From NCBI GenBank assembly GCA_012932295.1, contig JAAONU010000004.1, positions 26,328,304-26,392,303 on the forward strand: 64,000 nucleotides of DNA, written 5' to 3'. The DNA comes from Cyclina sinensis. Lineage: Eukaryota > Mollusca > Bivalvia > Venerida > Veneridae. The position numbers and the translations under genes are program-made. Positions 12,680 to 24,083 of this stretch are shown here, in pieces (within the stretch, counting starts at the first letter, position 1; the number at the start of each line of letters is the position of its first letter). Under the pieces are notes generated by a model that saw only the letters and a list, made by a program, of their open reading frames with translations, had not been told where the DNA came from and searched no databases.

Positions 12680-15600
12680 TCAACAACCCAAGTGTCCGTG
12701 TTGTCCGCATGGATGATTCTGGAAAAAAGAAAATAATCCATTTTTTACATTTTACTTAACGTTATAATTAACTGTCGTAAAACAAATACCTGCTCACCTA
12801 TTCTATGGGCATACTTGTATCCTTTTTTGTATATTGTTTAGCAGCAAACAGCTATCGTCTGCTGTAGTTGTCTGGGTTGCATTAACCAATCAAATGTGTC
12901 ATCAAAAATCAGAAAATATTTGTCTAACTAATAAAAAAACAATTGATTTATAATTTTAAAAAATGTAAAACTGAACAACACTGAACAACAAACGGAAATA
13001 AATGCTGACCTTTTTATTTAGGGTTACGGTCTCCCTTTAGAAAAAAAGATTATTTTGTGGCATTATTTTTCATGAAAACATCTAGCTATTATAGACTTTT
13101 CAAATTCCTAGGGGTAGGTTTTGTAAACTGCTGAATAAGATTGTTCGAGAGTAAAATAAAAGTCTGAATAGGAAAGCATACGATAGACTGGAAAAAATCC
13201 ATTGAAGCTTGTGCTTTATACTAGTTTAGGCATTCCAGCAATAATGAAAACAGTTGTATTTGTCACGGCTGATTCGTGAACAGGAAAGTCCCCTGTTAGC
13301 TCACCTGAGCACAATTTGCTCATGAAAGTCCCCTGTTAGCTCACCTGAGCACAATGTGGACATGAAAGTCCCCTGTTAGCTCACCTGAGCACAATTTGGT
13401 GTTAGTCCTGAGGTGTTCGTGATCAAATCTTACAATTTTCAGGAATTTTCTAGCATAAAGTCTTCATAATGTTGTAAAAATAATCCAGAGGTCTGGTTGC
13501 TGTAACATCAGCATGAAAAAAAAAACAACTTTAAAAACATCTTCTTGTCTAAAAACCACAAGGCCATGAGCTCCAAAATCTGATGTGTAGTCTTGTTTAG
13601 GTGGACCTGAACCAAAATTGATCAACTTATGTATTTGAGATCACTACATAGAGTTGAACTGGAAACTCTTTAATATTCTTTCTATCTTTAAAACACAAGA
13701 GATCTAAAATTTTGTAAGAATTACTGCCTACTGAACCTAGGTCACCAAAACTTCTCAATGTGTACTTCTGGGTTCTTATTGGATCAAGTCAGAATGTCAA
13801 ATCTTTTATTTAGATATATAGGAAAATGTTATTGCCAAAAGTTTTGCTTGTATTGAGCATTGCCAAGTTTCTTTTTTTAAGTGAAACTTATTTCCTCAAA
13901 ATCGCATGATCGTAAGCAGGCTGTAATTTTAATGTTGAGAGAGTGACTTCAGTGTTTAAACGAAGTGACCTAATTGAGATGTTCATTTCGTAACGTTTTA
14001 GACAATAAAGCAGTCTTTGAACAAAGTCACGCACTTGAGATATAATCATTGTTAATTGAACCAGTCAACGATATACTTACCACTCGGATGAAGTTTCCGA
14101 AGTCAGCAGTTGATACTTGGCCATCACCTGTGAATAGTAAAATCTGAGTTGATCTGTTTCATTGTGATATAGTTTTGATAAAGTTTGTCCGCAAAAAGCT
14201 TTAGACACTATTTTTCTCTTTTTTTGCCATATGAAGCCAATAAACTACAGTCATTACTTTTCAATTTAAGTGCGCATTTCACAATTCATACAATTTTTTA
14301 AAGTGACAAGGCTGTTTCTGAACAATGTTTCATCAAACGTATATTATATGAAATGCAGATTCAGTGGTTTATCCTTTAGAACAAAGACAAGTTTGCTCAG
14401 GTACACACAAACAACCGTCAAGTTATTCATTTCTTCATTTGTTTGATATAATGAACTCCTACTATTTTGAGACAGTTAAAAATTTTAAGATACATTTCCC
14501 TTAAAAATATGTGTTTAGAAATCCTTTTTTTTTCAAACATAAATGCTTGTGAGTATAAATATCTATTAAAATAACCATATTTTAGAATGGCTTCTCGGTT
14601 TTACAAACAAAAGGAAGTGAAAAACATGGCTTAATTATACACTGAGTTGCAAAACAATTCATACAAAAATCACGCTTGAGTTGATTTTCATGCTTTGAAA
14701 AAATCCTTTTAGATACACGTTGTTTAATATCTTAGTGCTATCTTGGCGCAATGTCCCCAAAGCAAATAGAAGAAATAGAATAAAAACACAAAATGTGTTT
14801 AAGTGGCTTTACCATCAGGGTCCAGTGTTCCCAAATGGAAAAGCAAATCAATCTCGGTCAATTCACCATCAGGGAAATTGTCAAGGTTTCTGAAGAAAGT
14901 AGTAGCGTCCTTGTGGTTGTCACCATAACGAGCTGTCCACTGTGTTACAAAGTCATGCTCTGACACTCTGTTATCAGAGGCTATAAAGATAAGATGCAAT
15001 TAATAAAACCGTTGTGATAAAGTTGTACTTCAAACAAACAAAACAACATCTTCTTAAAAGTAATGAACAAAACATCTGTTATTCAATAAATCATTTTTCA
15101 GAAGAAAATGTTAACTTTAGTTTCAATGTCATTGTGCAATGCAAGTCACCAAAAGAAAGTGATGCACTACCCACTCATTATCTTACAAGACCCTGTTGAA
15201 TATACCGAATGATCTTTGTGCAATTACTATGCATGCTATTTGAAAAGAAATCAAACTGTTCCGTTGGAACACCACTGATTATGAAATGTAACACATGGGA
15301 TGCGTGCATTACGCCTTCAATTGCCGTCCCACACCGAACCGTCGGGTGTCGCATTATACTAGAGCTTCAAGGACATGGTCTTGGTCTCAAACTTTGAACT
15401 AAATCATCAGAGCGGAAACATAACAACTTCTCTTTCAAAATCGTTACCATTGAAGTGTTTTAAATATACTAGTAATGAAAACGGAAACACCTACGAATAT
15501 CACTGTCCCATTTTCCAAGGAGTTCTTGGTTAAACTCAGCCTCTGATATTATACCGTCCATTGGGCTGACGTCAGTATCTGCTATCACCATAGCAATCAC

Positions 15601-16782
15601 TTCTGACAAACTGTGATGAGGATTCAGGCTGAAATAAAATCCTCAAGTCGTTTACAAATGTTTGCACCATTTGCAACAGGGTTCTTATTTGTCATGTAAT
15701 TATAAAAAATTATATAGAAAGTGCCACCAGTACAGAGCCAGGCCAGCCTGCACATCCGTGCAGTCTGAGCAGACTCTATACTGTTGATAGAACATCTTTT
15801 TGTGTTTCGATATAGAAATCCCTTAAACTTTGAAATGAATTTTCGAATTCAAACCTGAGCAAATTCATTACAAAAATACAGCAGGTTAAGGGTTAACGAT
15901 CGGTTTATAAACAGTGACGACAGAATTATTTTCCAATGTTGATAATTTGTTGACATAAATGATGACGACGAAGATGAGTTTGATGCTGAAGTTGATAACA
16001 ACAATACAGTTTCATCATTATTTTCTGCTATTACGTTTACAATAAAGATTAAGGTTCACCTTTCAAACAACGCATCGTTGTTACAGTTTACCTGAATAAA
16101 ATCAAAATTAGTTGTAACCAGTTCTGATCAGCCTTTGGTGTTAACCAAACGTCACGATTAAAAATTAAATCCTTGTAGATCAATAATATTGCAAAATTGA
16201 AAAAAGACATAAAAGAAAGAAAATACAAACAGTACAACAACAAAATATTGAATCAGTGTATGCTATTTCAGTAATTGTCTCTTTATATATATAATCTTTG
16301 TTTACTCTCTGCTTAGATTATCTATTGACGTATGTTAGACTAAAAGATGACATGTACAACAAAAACCAAATGAGAATGCGATGTTCCGGAATTATGTAAC
16401 TAGCGCGATGCAAGTTTTCCTTTAAGATGTCAAATGTGGCTCTGACTTTCATCGGAAGTAAATAAAACATCTTTAACAGTAATTTAACCAACATTTATCT
16501 ACCCATGTTTTATTGTTTGTTAACTCACAGTTCTCAAACTTAAAATGTATGAATTATGTAAAATATTGGAAAATAACAACAATGATAATAATAATAACAA
16601 CAAAACAAAACAACAAGAGCAAAACACAGACAACAACGGCAACAACAACAATAATTACAACAACATCAAAACAACAAGAGCAAAAAAATCAAACAACAAC
16701 GCAACAACAACAATTTAATAATAAAAAAACCTCACCATAGTACGCCACAAACCAATAATCCGAATATTATCAGCAACTTCAT
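12680..16782 (-). CDS. Secreted four-EF-hand protein with His/Cys tail, copy B (five coding exons)
   Basis: Coding exons on the minus strand: 16782-16736, 15628-15495, 14980-14813, 14127-14081 and 12718-12680 (47, 134, 168, 47, 39 nt; 435 nt, 144 residues plus stop). Phases match copy A exactly. The start MKLLIIFGLLVCGVLC is a signal peptide. The EF1 loop reads DVSPMDGIISEAE, one residue longer than the 12-residue canonical loop. EF2 (DIPSDNRVSEHD) spans the exon 2/3 junction, EF3 is DNFPDGELTEID, and EF4 (DPDGDGQVSTAD) looks competent except for Asp at position 12. The final exon encodes only NHPCGQHGHLGC. Secretion and calcium binding are inferred; partners are unknown. Confidence 0.88.
13281..13405 (+). 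repeat. Three tandem 40-bp units in intron 4 of gene B
   Basis: The unit 'gaaagtcccctgttagctca' plus 'cctgagcacaatttgctcat' repeats at a 40-base period, starting near 13283, 13323 and 13363. The 'agctcacctgagcac' core is the inverted form of the opening motif of the long dispersed repeat. It therefore looks like tandem growth at the end of such an element. The sequence to about 13870 is a further fragment of that repeat. Confidence 0.8.
15720..15900 (+). repeat. Dispersed repeat in intron 1 of gene B
   Basis: Sequence 'gccaggccagcctgcacatc' followed by 'cgtgcagtctgagcagactc' and an AT-rich part ending 'gcaggttaagggttaa'. I recognise this as a high-copy bivalve repeat type (short non-coding element). 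No boundaries with clear target duplication were found. Confidence 0.5.
16573..16730 (+). repeat. AAC-rich low-complexity tract in intron 1 of gene B
   Basis: About 150 bases dominated by AAC, AAT and CAA triplets, ending five bases before the exon 1 splice donor of gene B. It produces a Thr/Gln/Asn-rich translation on the plus strand that is an artefact of composition. Confidence 0.8.
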
Positions 16783-17278
16783 TGTGAAATTCTGTGAAAA
16801 ATATTTTTCAGTATACACTTAAAATGAAATTTGCATTTTTCATATGTATGTGAATATTCAATCAAATCTGCGTTTATTTTGACACAGTGCGTAATTGTAC
16901 CTGCTTGCATTGATAATTGCCTAAAACAACGCAGATATAAACAATATATTTATAATGAATAATTAAGAGAAATGTTGTTGTTTTTTTCATTATAAATTTA
17001 TAATTAATAATTAAGAGAATTTTTTTATTATTAAAACTTTACTGTATTTTTTGTCATCGGTAGATCTGTTTTTGTTAAATTTTATTTCACGACAGATCCA
17101 TTATTTCTTTATATAAATGTCATTTCATCAAAGATATCCAAAAAGAAAGAAAAGAAAATAACCTTGCAGAAAATGTTAACAAGAATTCAAAATTTTCATG
17201 GAAACCAAATCTTTAAGCTAAATGTGACTTTTATGTTATAGTCAAAGTTACCTGTATTTTTTCCCGCAATTTACTTAC

Positions 17279-17341
17279 CGATAGACTATGTTGAAAACTA
17301 ATACAGATTTCAGCAAATGGTCAAGTGACGTCGTTTTTATA
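17279..17341 (-). promoter_or_regulatory. TATA box and non-coding first exon of EF-hand gene B
   Basis: Minus-strand TATAAAA lies at 17341-17335, with a TGACGTC (CRE-like) motif just downstream and TGACCT, ACATGA and CATGTGAC motifs upstream, in the same order as in gene A. A donor (cg|gtaagt) follows position 17279. The coding exon acceptor (tcacag) lies at 16793-16792, nine bases before the ATG. A short untranslated exon (about 17310-17279) is inferred. Confidence 0.55.
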
Positions 17342-17426
17342 ATCGTCTGAGTGGTCACATGGTCATGTTGAGGTCAGAGATACAAGGTCAATGCATAAAA
17401 TAACTATGACATGATATTAAATAGAG

Positions 17427-17587
17427 GATATTTGTTTGTTTTTGTAGAAGATGAGAATTTATTTCATCGAATGAACACCATATGTGATATTTTTACGAGT
17501 GGCGCAGCCACGAGTGAAAATATCAACATATGGTGTTCACGAGATGAAATAAATTCCCATCTTCCACTAAAAAACAAACAAATTTTC
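17427..17587. repeat. 160-bp near-perfect palindrome upstream of gene B
   Basis: Left arm 'tttgtttgtttttgtagaag ...' and right arm '... cttccactaaaaaacaaac' pair over about 75 bases, with the centre 'ggcgcagcc' at 17501-17509 flanked by 'cacgag'-like ends. Both strands could form a long hairpin. It lies about 90 bp upstream of gene B's TATA box. It is either a foldback/MITE-type element or a conserved hairpin; the sequence alone does not decide. Confidence 0.85.
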
Positions 17588-17764
17588 TTTTTTATTTTAT
17601 GCCAACACGTCAAAAATGGATATTTTATGACATTTTTAATCAGGGCCTTCAATAAATTCCCCATGGTGAGCCCAAAATCAGTTAATGCGTACTTTGGTTA
17701 CTCCGCACAAAAAAAGTGCAGACAATCTCCAGTACATATGATAACTTTACTTCTGCTGAAATAA

Positions 17765-19009
17765 ACTGAATACACTTTCATCAAATAACATTTATTTTTC
17801 TCTACACAGTTTATCAATATTTATTGAATTTTAGCCATACATACTTTAATTATAAAAGCGGATTAATACCGAGTAATATTCAATCAATTGAATTGAAAGT
17901 CGGCCATATTGGATATTGTCCATGTGAGTTATGTAAACAAATCAGACATTTTAAATAATTTATGGCGAATTTCATCATTGTTCACAACTAGTTAGGCCCA
18001 GGAATTCAATATTATAATTGGATTTAACAAGGTAAATAAATTTCACTCGCTGTCACAGTCTGAAATACAGCGGATTCTCTTGTATTTACGTGGTGGGGAA
18101 ATTCCTGAAGTTTCATCAAGCAGTAGTTCCGGCACAAACAGTGTATTATCATAATGGTAATTTCACTGATTCAAAACAGTGGATTATCACTTTTATCTCA
18201 CTGATATTTCCCTACATTTCATTGGTAGGCATAAAATAAAGCTTGATCTTTTTTAGTGAATACACATTTTCTGACATTCCCGATCTTTATAAGAGGTGGG
18301 TTTTTGAATGTAAAAAACCCATAAAATCCGAGATTATTGGATACCCGATAATGAAAAAAAAAAAAAAAAGGTTTGCGAAAAGCCTTTAGTTCACTCACGA
18401 ATGATTCCAGATGGCCTTCCTAAGTTCCTACGTCTATGAGTAAAAAACATCATAAGAAGATTAGAGAACAGTACATTGGAAACAAATAGATACCAAATAC
18501 ATGTATAAGCGTTTCTTTATATATATAACTAGTAATCCTCCTGGTATATACGTCTAGTAGTTGATACTTCACGTAAATTTGGTAGGAAAAAATGCAAAAG
18601 TTGATGAGGGTATATGAAGGTCCATCGTTCAATTGGTGTATGTGCCAACAGATAAATAATAAAGTTGGCCAGGATTCGTACTGCTCGGATATCATTTAAA
18701 CTATACAACAAATTAAACAAGAGACCGGTTTTTAGAAGGACGAAATGTTGGTCCACTTCTTGAGCCTGACAGTTCTGTTCGGTCCGGTAGATATTAAAAA
18801 ATATGAACATGTATACGTTTTATTTACATCTGTACAATGAAATTGCATGTAACTGGTTATTAGTCGGATTGACCAGAGACCGTTACACATAACTGAGCCA
18901 TGAATCAAGTTCTTACATTGTTTGTTCACATCCTACTTAATGTAGCACAATCTTAGAAAATTCTACATTTACATAGTAGAAATCTCATATAAAAATCATA
19001 TTCAGTTGG
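17765..19009. other. Intergenic stretch, nothing recognised
   Basis: AT-rich sequence with a poly-A run near 18356-18369. Overlapping short minus-strand frames at 18450-18929 show no domain, signal or splice structure. No gene or repeat could be supported. Confidence 0.4.
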
Positions 19010-19292
19010 ACTCCACCACAACCAACCCACTCCACCCTCTCCTCCACAACCAACCCACTCCACCCTCTCCACCACAACCAACCCACTCCACCCTCTCCTC
19101 CACAACCAACCCACTCCACCCTCTCCACAACAACCAACCCACTCCACCCTCTCCTCCACAACCAACCCACTCCGCCCTCTCCACCACAACCAACCCACTC
19201 CACCCTCTCCACCACAACCAACCCACTCCACCCTCTCCACCACAACCAACCCACTCCACCCTCTCCACCACAACCAACCCACTCCACCCTCT
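19010..19292 (+). repeat. 28-bp minisatellite, about 10 copies
   Basis: The unit 'ccacaaccaacccactccac' + 'cctctcca' repeats at 28 bases about ten times, alternating 'tccaccaca' and 'tcctccaca' variants. Because 28 is not a multiple of three and the unit lacks stops, all three minus frames and one plus frame stay open (Trp/Gly-rich or Pro-rich translations). These frames are not taken as genes. Confidence 0.95.
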
Positions 19293-20870
19293 GCGATTCA
19301 AGTTGCAGCAAAGTGAAACAATGTAATAACTAATGTAATACAATGCTCGCAGAATTTTTAATTGTCATTTATAATTTTAAGATATTATGGAAAAAAGACA
19401 TATGCCAAACAATCTGAATGACATTTGGTCAAATTTCACCACATCAAGGTAAAACTACAGTAGCATCTGACTGACTGATTGACTGGCAACATTTAAATGT
19501 ATTCATGTTGAGCCGTTCGGAACAAGTCAAAGGCGAGTTTAGGCGAGAATCAGTAAGGGCACTAGGGTTGGATACTTTTTGTTTGAGTTTTAATCCAGTA
19601 TGTAGAGAAATCACGTAACATTTTCTGTCAACTTAGCTATCAGATTATGATTCTAAATATACCGTCAAGAATACCAGTAGAATAAAATGATGATAAAAAA
19701 GAACAGATGGTGAAAAGTGGCCTGATTTTGTTCTTGTTTTTAGAATACAACTTTATCTGTGTCTTTAAAGAAGAAAAGTGCCACACGATTTAACCTTACT
19801 ATCGTGATATCTTGATTTTTTGACCCAAATTTATAACAGACAGACTAGACTGTCGGCAGCCTGAGCCATTTTAACTTCTAAATAAACTACGCTTCACTAT
19901 ATATCTAATGTTAAAATTTGTTCAACATTTTTGCAACGTTTGCAAAAAGCGGGCCAAGGTCTCGAAAAGCTGAAAACTCCATGACCGAGATTTTCCATAT
20001 CGTAAGTGCAAGTTTACTTCAGCAATAGCATCGGTGACAGGACATCGTTCGAAGGACAACGTTGTTTTCACCGATTACGTACTGATAAGTGACCTGAATT
20101 TTTCTTATATAACATTTGATTTCAGCCGAATAGATTTTCTGCGTTTGAGATTTCCTGTAAGAAAGTTGTTGCAACAACGTGTAGGAGAAGGGCCTGAGCA
20201 AGGTCATAATAAGTATCATTCGGAACACCTTGGGCGACTTCAATAAGTCACTTATACGAAGTTGTCGGAGAAAGCCGAGTTGTTACGATTGAATGAGCAT
20301 GCATATTTCGATTAGATTCAATTTAACCTCGAACAACTACGACCAGTATCGTGGTCAAGAGCGCTTGCCTTTCAGGCTACTTCTCTTACAAACAGGTATA
20401 TGACAGAAACCTAAAAAATGTATAAATGATTAATTTATAGATGTAACTATCTCACATTTTGGTCAACATCGACCACACTTGGTGTACAATCCACCGCTAT
20501 GGAAATATTTCAATGAAATACATGTACTAGCTAAAAACATTAGTTAAAAGAGGCACGGATTCTATTTTCTATATTATATTAGCAATTTTATCCAGATTCT
20601 AGGGGTTTACCTCCTTCTAAATAAGGAATATAGTATAATATATATAAAGTGATAGTCTTAAGAGTATGCTACAATGCTACAAGTGTAACATTACAAAAAA
20701 CCGTTTTAAATAGATTCACAAGGACAATGATTTTACTTGCATCGAGTTAGTCTCTCTTCAGTACTATTTCAATGGCGTGCATATCAAACAAAGCCACCAC
20801 ATGAGCCTGTCAAACCTAAATCTAGAGTCTAGCAATGTTTGCATAATCTGTATATATTAAGTCATTTTCT
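19293..20870. other. Intergenic stretch, nothing recognised
   Basis: No domain-bearing frame, RNA or clear repeat. Overlapping frames of about 70 codons on both strands at 20019-20246 have no supporting feature. Confidence 0.4.
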
Positions 20871-21494
20871 ATTGTGGCATATTTCTGCCATTAGATAACC
20901 AGTGAAAGTTCGCAAACGCGTTCTTGTTAATCACATAATTTTCGTGATATTTAACTAGTTAACTAGATAATATTTGAGAAAAGTTTAACCGTAAGATGAA
21001 TATCTTAACACATATAATGGACCTGATATAGCCAAGAACTGCATCCAGTTTACTTAATGTTTGATATTTTTCGCTAAAATAATCACCTAATAAAATAACT
21101 TACTAAATAACTGGCTAACAAGATAAAATTCGTGTGACTTGTAATTTTAACACGTTCGTGTTTTCTTATTTGCATTTACGTCACGCTAACTAGTTAGCCC
21201 GTTAAAATATCTAACAACACGAATTTTATCTTAGTTAACCAGTTATTCATTAAAGTTATTAAATAGTAAAGCGAATTTTATCTTATTATCCTATTAGCAT
21301 AATAAATTTTACAAATTAAGTTAACTGGTAGCACTATCAGTACAATTTTTGTGTTAAGGTATTTATCTTACAGTAAAACTTTTCTCAAATTTTAACTAGT
21401 TAACTAGTAAAATTGTCGCGAAAATTATGTTACTCACGCGAATGCGTTTGCAAACCTTAACTGGTTATTCTACGGCAGAAATATGCCACCATAA
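20871..21494. mobile_element. 624-bp foldback-type palindromic element
   Basis: The left end (gtggcatatttctgcc, then ataaccagt, cgcaaacgcgttc, cataattttcgtga, actagttaactag, gagaaaagttta) recurs in inverted order at the right end up to 21494, at about 80-90% identity by eye. The inner part (21100-21300) also pairs, around 'aagataaaattcgtgt' and 'acacgaattttatctta'. The arms cover almost the whole element, so it could fold into one long hairpin. It has no coding capacity. It is best called a foldback or long-TIR MITE. Confidence 0.8.
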
Positions 21495-21495
21495 T

Positions 21496-21776
21496 TGCCG
21501 GCCCGAGCTCAATCGGTAGAGCATCGGATTATCACTCTTGACGACCCCGGTTCAATCCCCATCAGGGCCGGTGAAATTTGTCCGTGATAATTGATCTCAG
21601 ACAATGCGTCTATATGGACCCTTACCTTTGTATCATGTGAGGAAGTAGTCAGTCACTTGCGGAGAAATTAGTTAGTAAACTGGTTGAATACCAAGGAACA
21701 CTGGTTAGGTGGACTGACCGCCGGGATATGACCTCAGCTGTTAAAACTGGCGTCAAACCTCAATAAACCAAACCAA
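21496..21776 (+). mobile_element. tRNA-derived SINE with 10-bp target duplication
   Basis: The tRNA-like head has an A box (gagctcaatcgg, 21505-21516) and a B box (ggttcaatccc, 21549-21559), the internal RNA polymerase III promoter. An unrelated body follows, then a 3' domain (gaccgccgggatatgacc ... aactggcgtcaaacc) and a tail of aaacc/aacc units. The flanks are ccaccataat (21486-21495) and ccaccatatt (21777-21786), a target site duplication matching 9 of 10 bases. The 3' domain resembles the conserved core of known mollusc SINEs. It is not a functional tRNA gene: the anticodon stem does not pair well and the head runs into a long body. Confidence 0.88.
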
Positions 21777-21786
21777 CCACCATATT

Positions 21787-22480
21787 TTCCAGATTATTCA
21801 ATATGTTTCCATTAATAAATTCTGGATTAACATATACTGCAAACAGTCACAGACCTGGTCCCTACTTACTTTATATTATTTGGTTTATATGAAGCTAACA
21901 GTCAAATGCCATAACACCTCAGTTAAACCGTCAGATTATCGGTAATGTCTGCAAAGGCAAAAATATACAAGTGAACGCCTAAACGCGGCTTTATGTGAAC
22001 AGTCGGATTTATCTAATATGTTGTTAGGGCCATCACACCAGGGACCCACAGCTAGAACAATGTGGTACATAATTACTAGATTTTGTCTCAATGGTAGTTT
22101 TTAAAATATTATTGATGAATTTTGTCAGTTTATATGAGAAACCTCTTTGAAACCTTTGTAGTAGACAATTTCATTTTCTCCAGGCAGTTGACTCCTGGTA
22201 TATCACTTAACTTGACGCACTCAGTATCAAACTTCTGAAAGAAGGCTTGCCATTTTAAAATATCAGTCCTGAAAACCAGACTGCCTATGAATCATTCAGA
22301 CTACTAAGCGCTGATAATTTTGACATCTTGCAAGATCATTTGGTTTCTTGTTGTGTAGACGAACTTAACATTCGTAAAAGTACACACCGTACTTTTTACA
22401 ATACATCTAATCTTTTTAATCATAACGCCTTTATCCACACCGCCGTATGCTTGATACTTTATCATTTCTATGTTATTTTA
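21787..22480. other. Intergenic stretch, nothing recognised
   Basis: AT-rich sequence after the SINE target duplication. No gene, RNA or clear repeat boundary was found. Confidence 0.4.
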
Positions 22481-22484
22481 AGTC

Positions 22485-22920
22485 CACTACCGGTTCATCG
22501 AGGGGTGGGGGTATTGGTTTGCCCTCCGTTCGTCTGTCCCTCCGTCCGTCTCTCTGTACGTTCGTGTGTCCGTCCGTCAAAAACTGGATCCTGCGAGAAT
22601 TCAAAAAATACTTTGAATATTTTCATGAAACTTGAAACATGAATAGATGGCAATATGGCAATTATGCACACTAGTTCATTATATTCATATGTCGACGCAT
22701 TTAGTTGCTGTAGCTACAAATAGTCATGGAATATTGCAAAAAAAATTATATACTTTTAAAGCCCTATAGATATCCATTTAAAACTTGCTACATGTTCTTT
22801 GTATTGAAAAAATTATGCCCCTTTTTTGCACACTTGTTTTTCCCTATTGATATTTCAAAATACCATTGGACATTCATAACAAAAGGAGAGTAGAGGCTTT
22901 TACTTCATAAGGTTAGTATC
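22485..22920 (+). repeat. Dispersed repeat with 'gtccgtc' run
   Basis: Begins 'tcgaggggtgggggtattgg' with repeated cgttcgtctgtccctccgtc type sequence, then AT-rich sequence with 'catgaaacttgaaacatg'. It resembles the opening of the 2.0-3.1 kb repeats. The overlapping small frames at 22328-22642 are Pro/Cys-rich translations of the 'tccgtc' run and are not genes. Confidence 0.55.
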
Positions 22921-23337
22921 ATTTCTCTCTTATATATTGTGTATATAGTTTTGTTATGTCATTGTTTTGTATGTAGTTGTTTTAATGGGCACAGTCAAAG
23001 TTAATTGTTCTGTTCATAAAGAATGTACATACTTTAAACTTGTTTAAAATTCAGTCTTTCTCATTTTGACAAATTTTAAATATATTACTCACTTTTATCA
23101 TGGCATTCTTCAAACTCAGCTGCTTTATTCTGGACAGAAAATGGTCATCTTTGATTTCAACCCAGTTTCCTGTTTGCACAGTTCCTGAAAGTCATCTGAC
23201 AAAAAATAGAAACAGATAAAAACTATTTTTCACCTTAATTTCGGCCAAAAGAAAAAATCTATTTTAACTGGACTGGACTGACCCAATCCTCCCCGGCATT
23301 TATTAACCTTGCAATTTCCTTTACTTTGCAAGGTTAA

Positions 23338-23664
23338 TTAGTGTGTGGCGTGCCCGGGCAACACTAGAGAACATTCATGGTCTATAATCTGACTATATGT
23401 ATTCCAGGTATAGAATGTAGTAATATCACCTGTAAACTGGTCTTCACTTTTGGGATTTTGGCGTATAATAAAGTAGGATGGCTTGAATAGCTTTAACAGC
23501 ATAATCACATCTGTATCTTGGTCACTGTGTGCTATTTTCATATAGTTATTGTGTTTGTTGTTTTGAAAAAAGTGTATTTTTCTGTAGCAGCTGAAGGTCA
23601 TTGTTACTGTTTGTGCATGCTTTTCATCTATCTGTCCAGCAAATTTATTAGATGATCTACCCAA
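23338..23664 (-). pseudogene. Possible transposon-protein fragment
   Basis: A 108-codon frame contains DTDVIMLLKLF and, about 50 residues later, ECSLVLPGHA. This spacing resembles a transposon-borne protein of invertebrates in which a DTDV motif is followed by a C-x-x-x-LP-x-HA motif and a TGCD motif; here the frame ends right after the second motif. The resemblance is from memory and weak. There are no splice sites or neighbours that help. It could be a chance frame. Confidence 0.25.
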
Positions 23665-24083
23665 TGGAATAAAAGAAGTAAATCCTATGTCTTAACATTG
23701 AATAATGTTTTTGTTTCTGTTTTAGCTTATTGTTGCAGTTTGGTGCAATACTTTTCTTGCATGACTTCAAACATTGAAAAACAGATGACAAAGCCACTTG
23801 GATCATATTCTATTCATAGTTCCTGTAACTAGTGCCATTATTTTGGAATCAAATGAATTAGTTATTTTAAATCTGAATATAAAGTATGTTATGAAAGTTT
23901 AAGGACTTAGACGTACATGAAATACAAGGTACTTTTAATCACAAGTTCTTTTAAATTAATATTACGAAAGCAAAATGTCAGTTTCACATTTAAAAAAAAG
24001 AGAAACCGAAAAAAAAAACGATGGCTGCAAATAAAATAAAACTTGGCAATGAACAACTAAGTATTAAGTTCTTCAGTCACAGA

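Noticed and set aside
18953..19343. Three overlapping Trp/Gly-rich frames (minus) and a Pro-rich frame (plus)
   Set aside because: They are translations of a 28-bp minisatellite that lacks stops; no other gene evidence.
21496..21570. Functional tRNA gene
   Set aside because: A and B boxes are good, but the anticodon arm pairs poorly and the sequence continues into a SINE body with target duplications.
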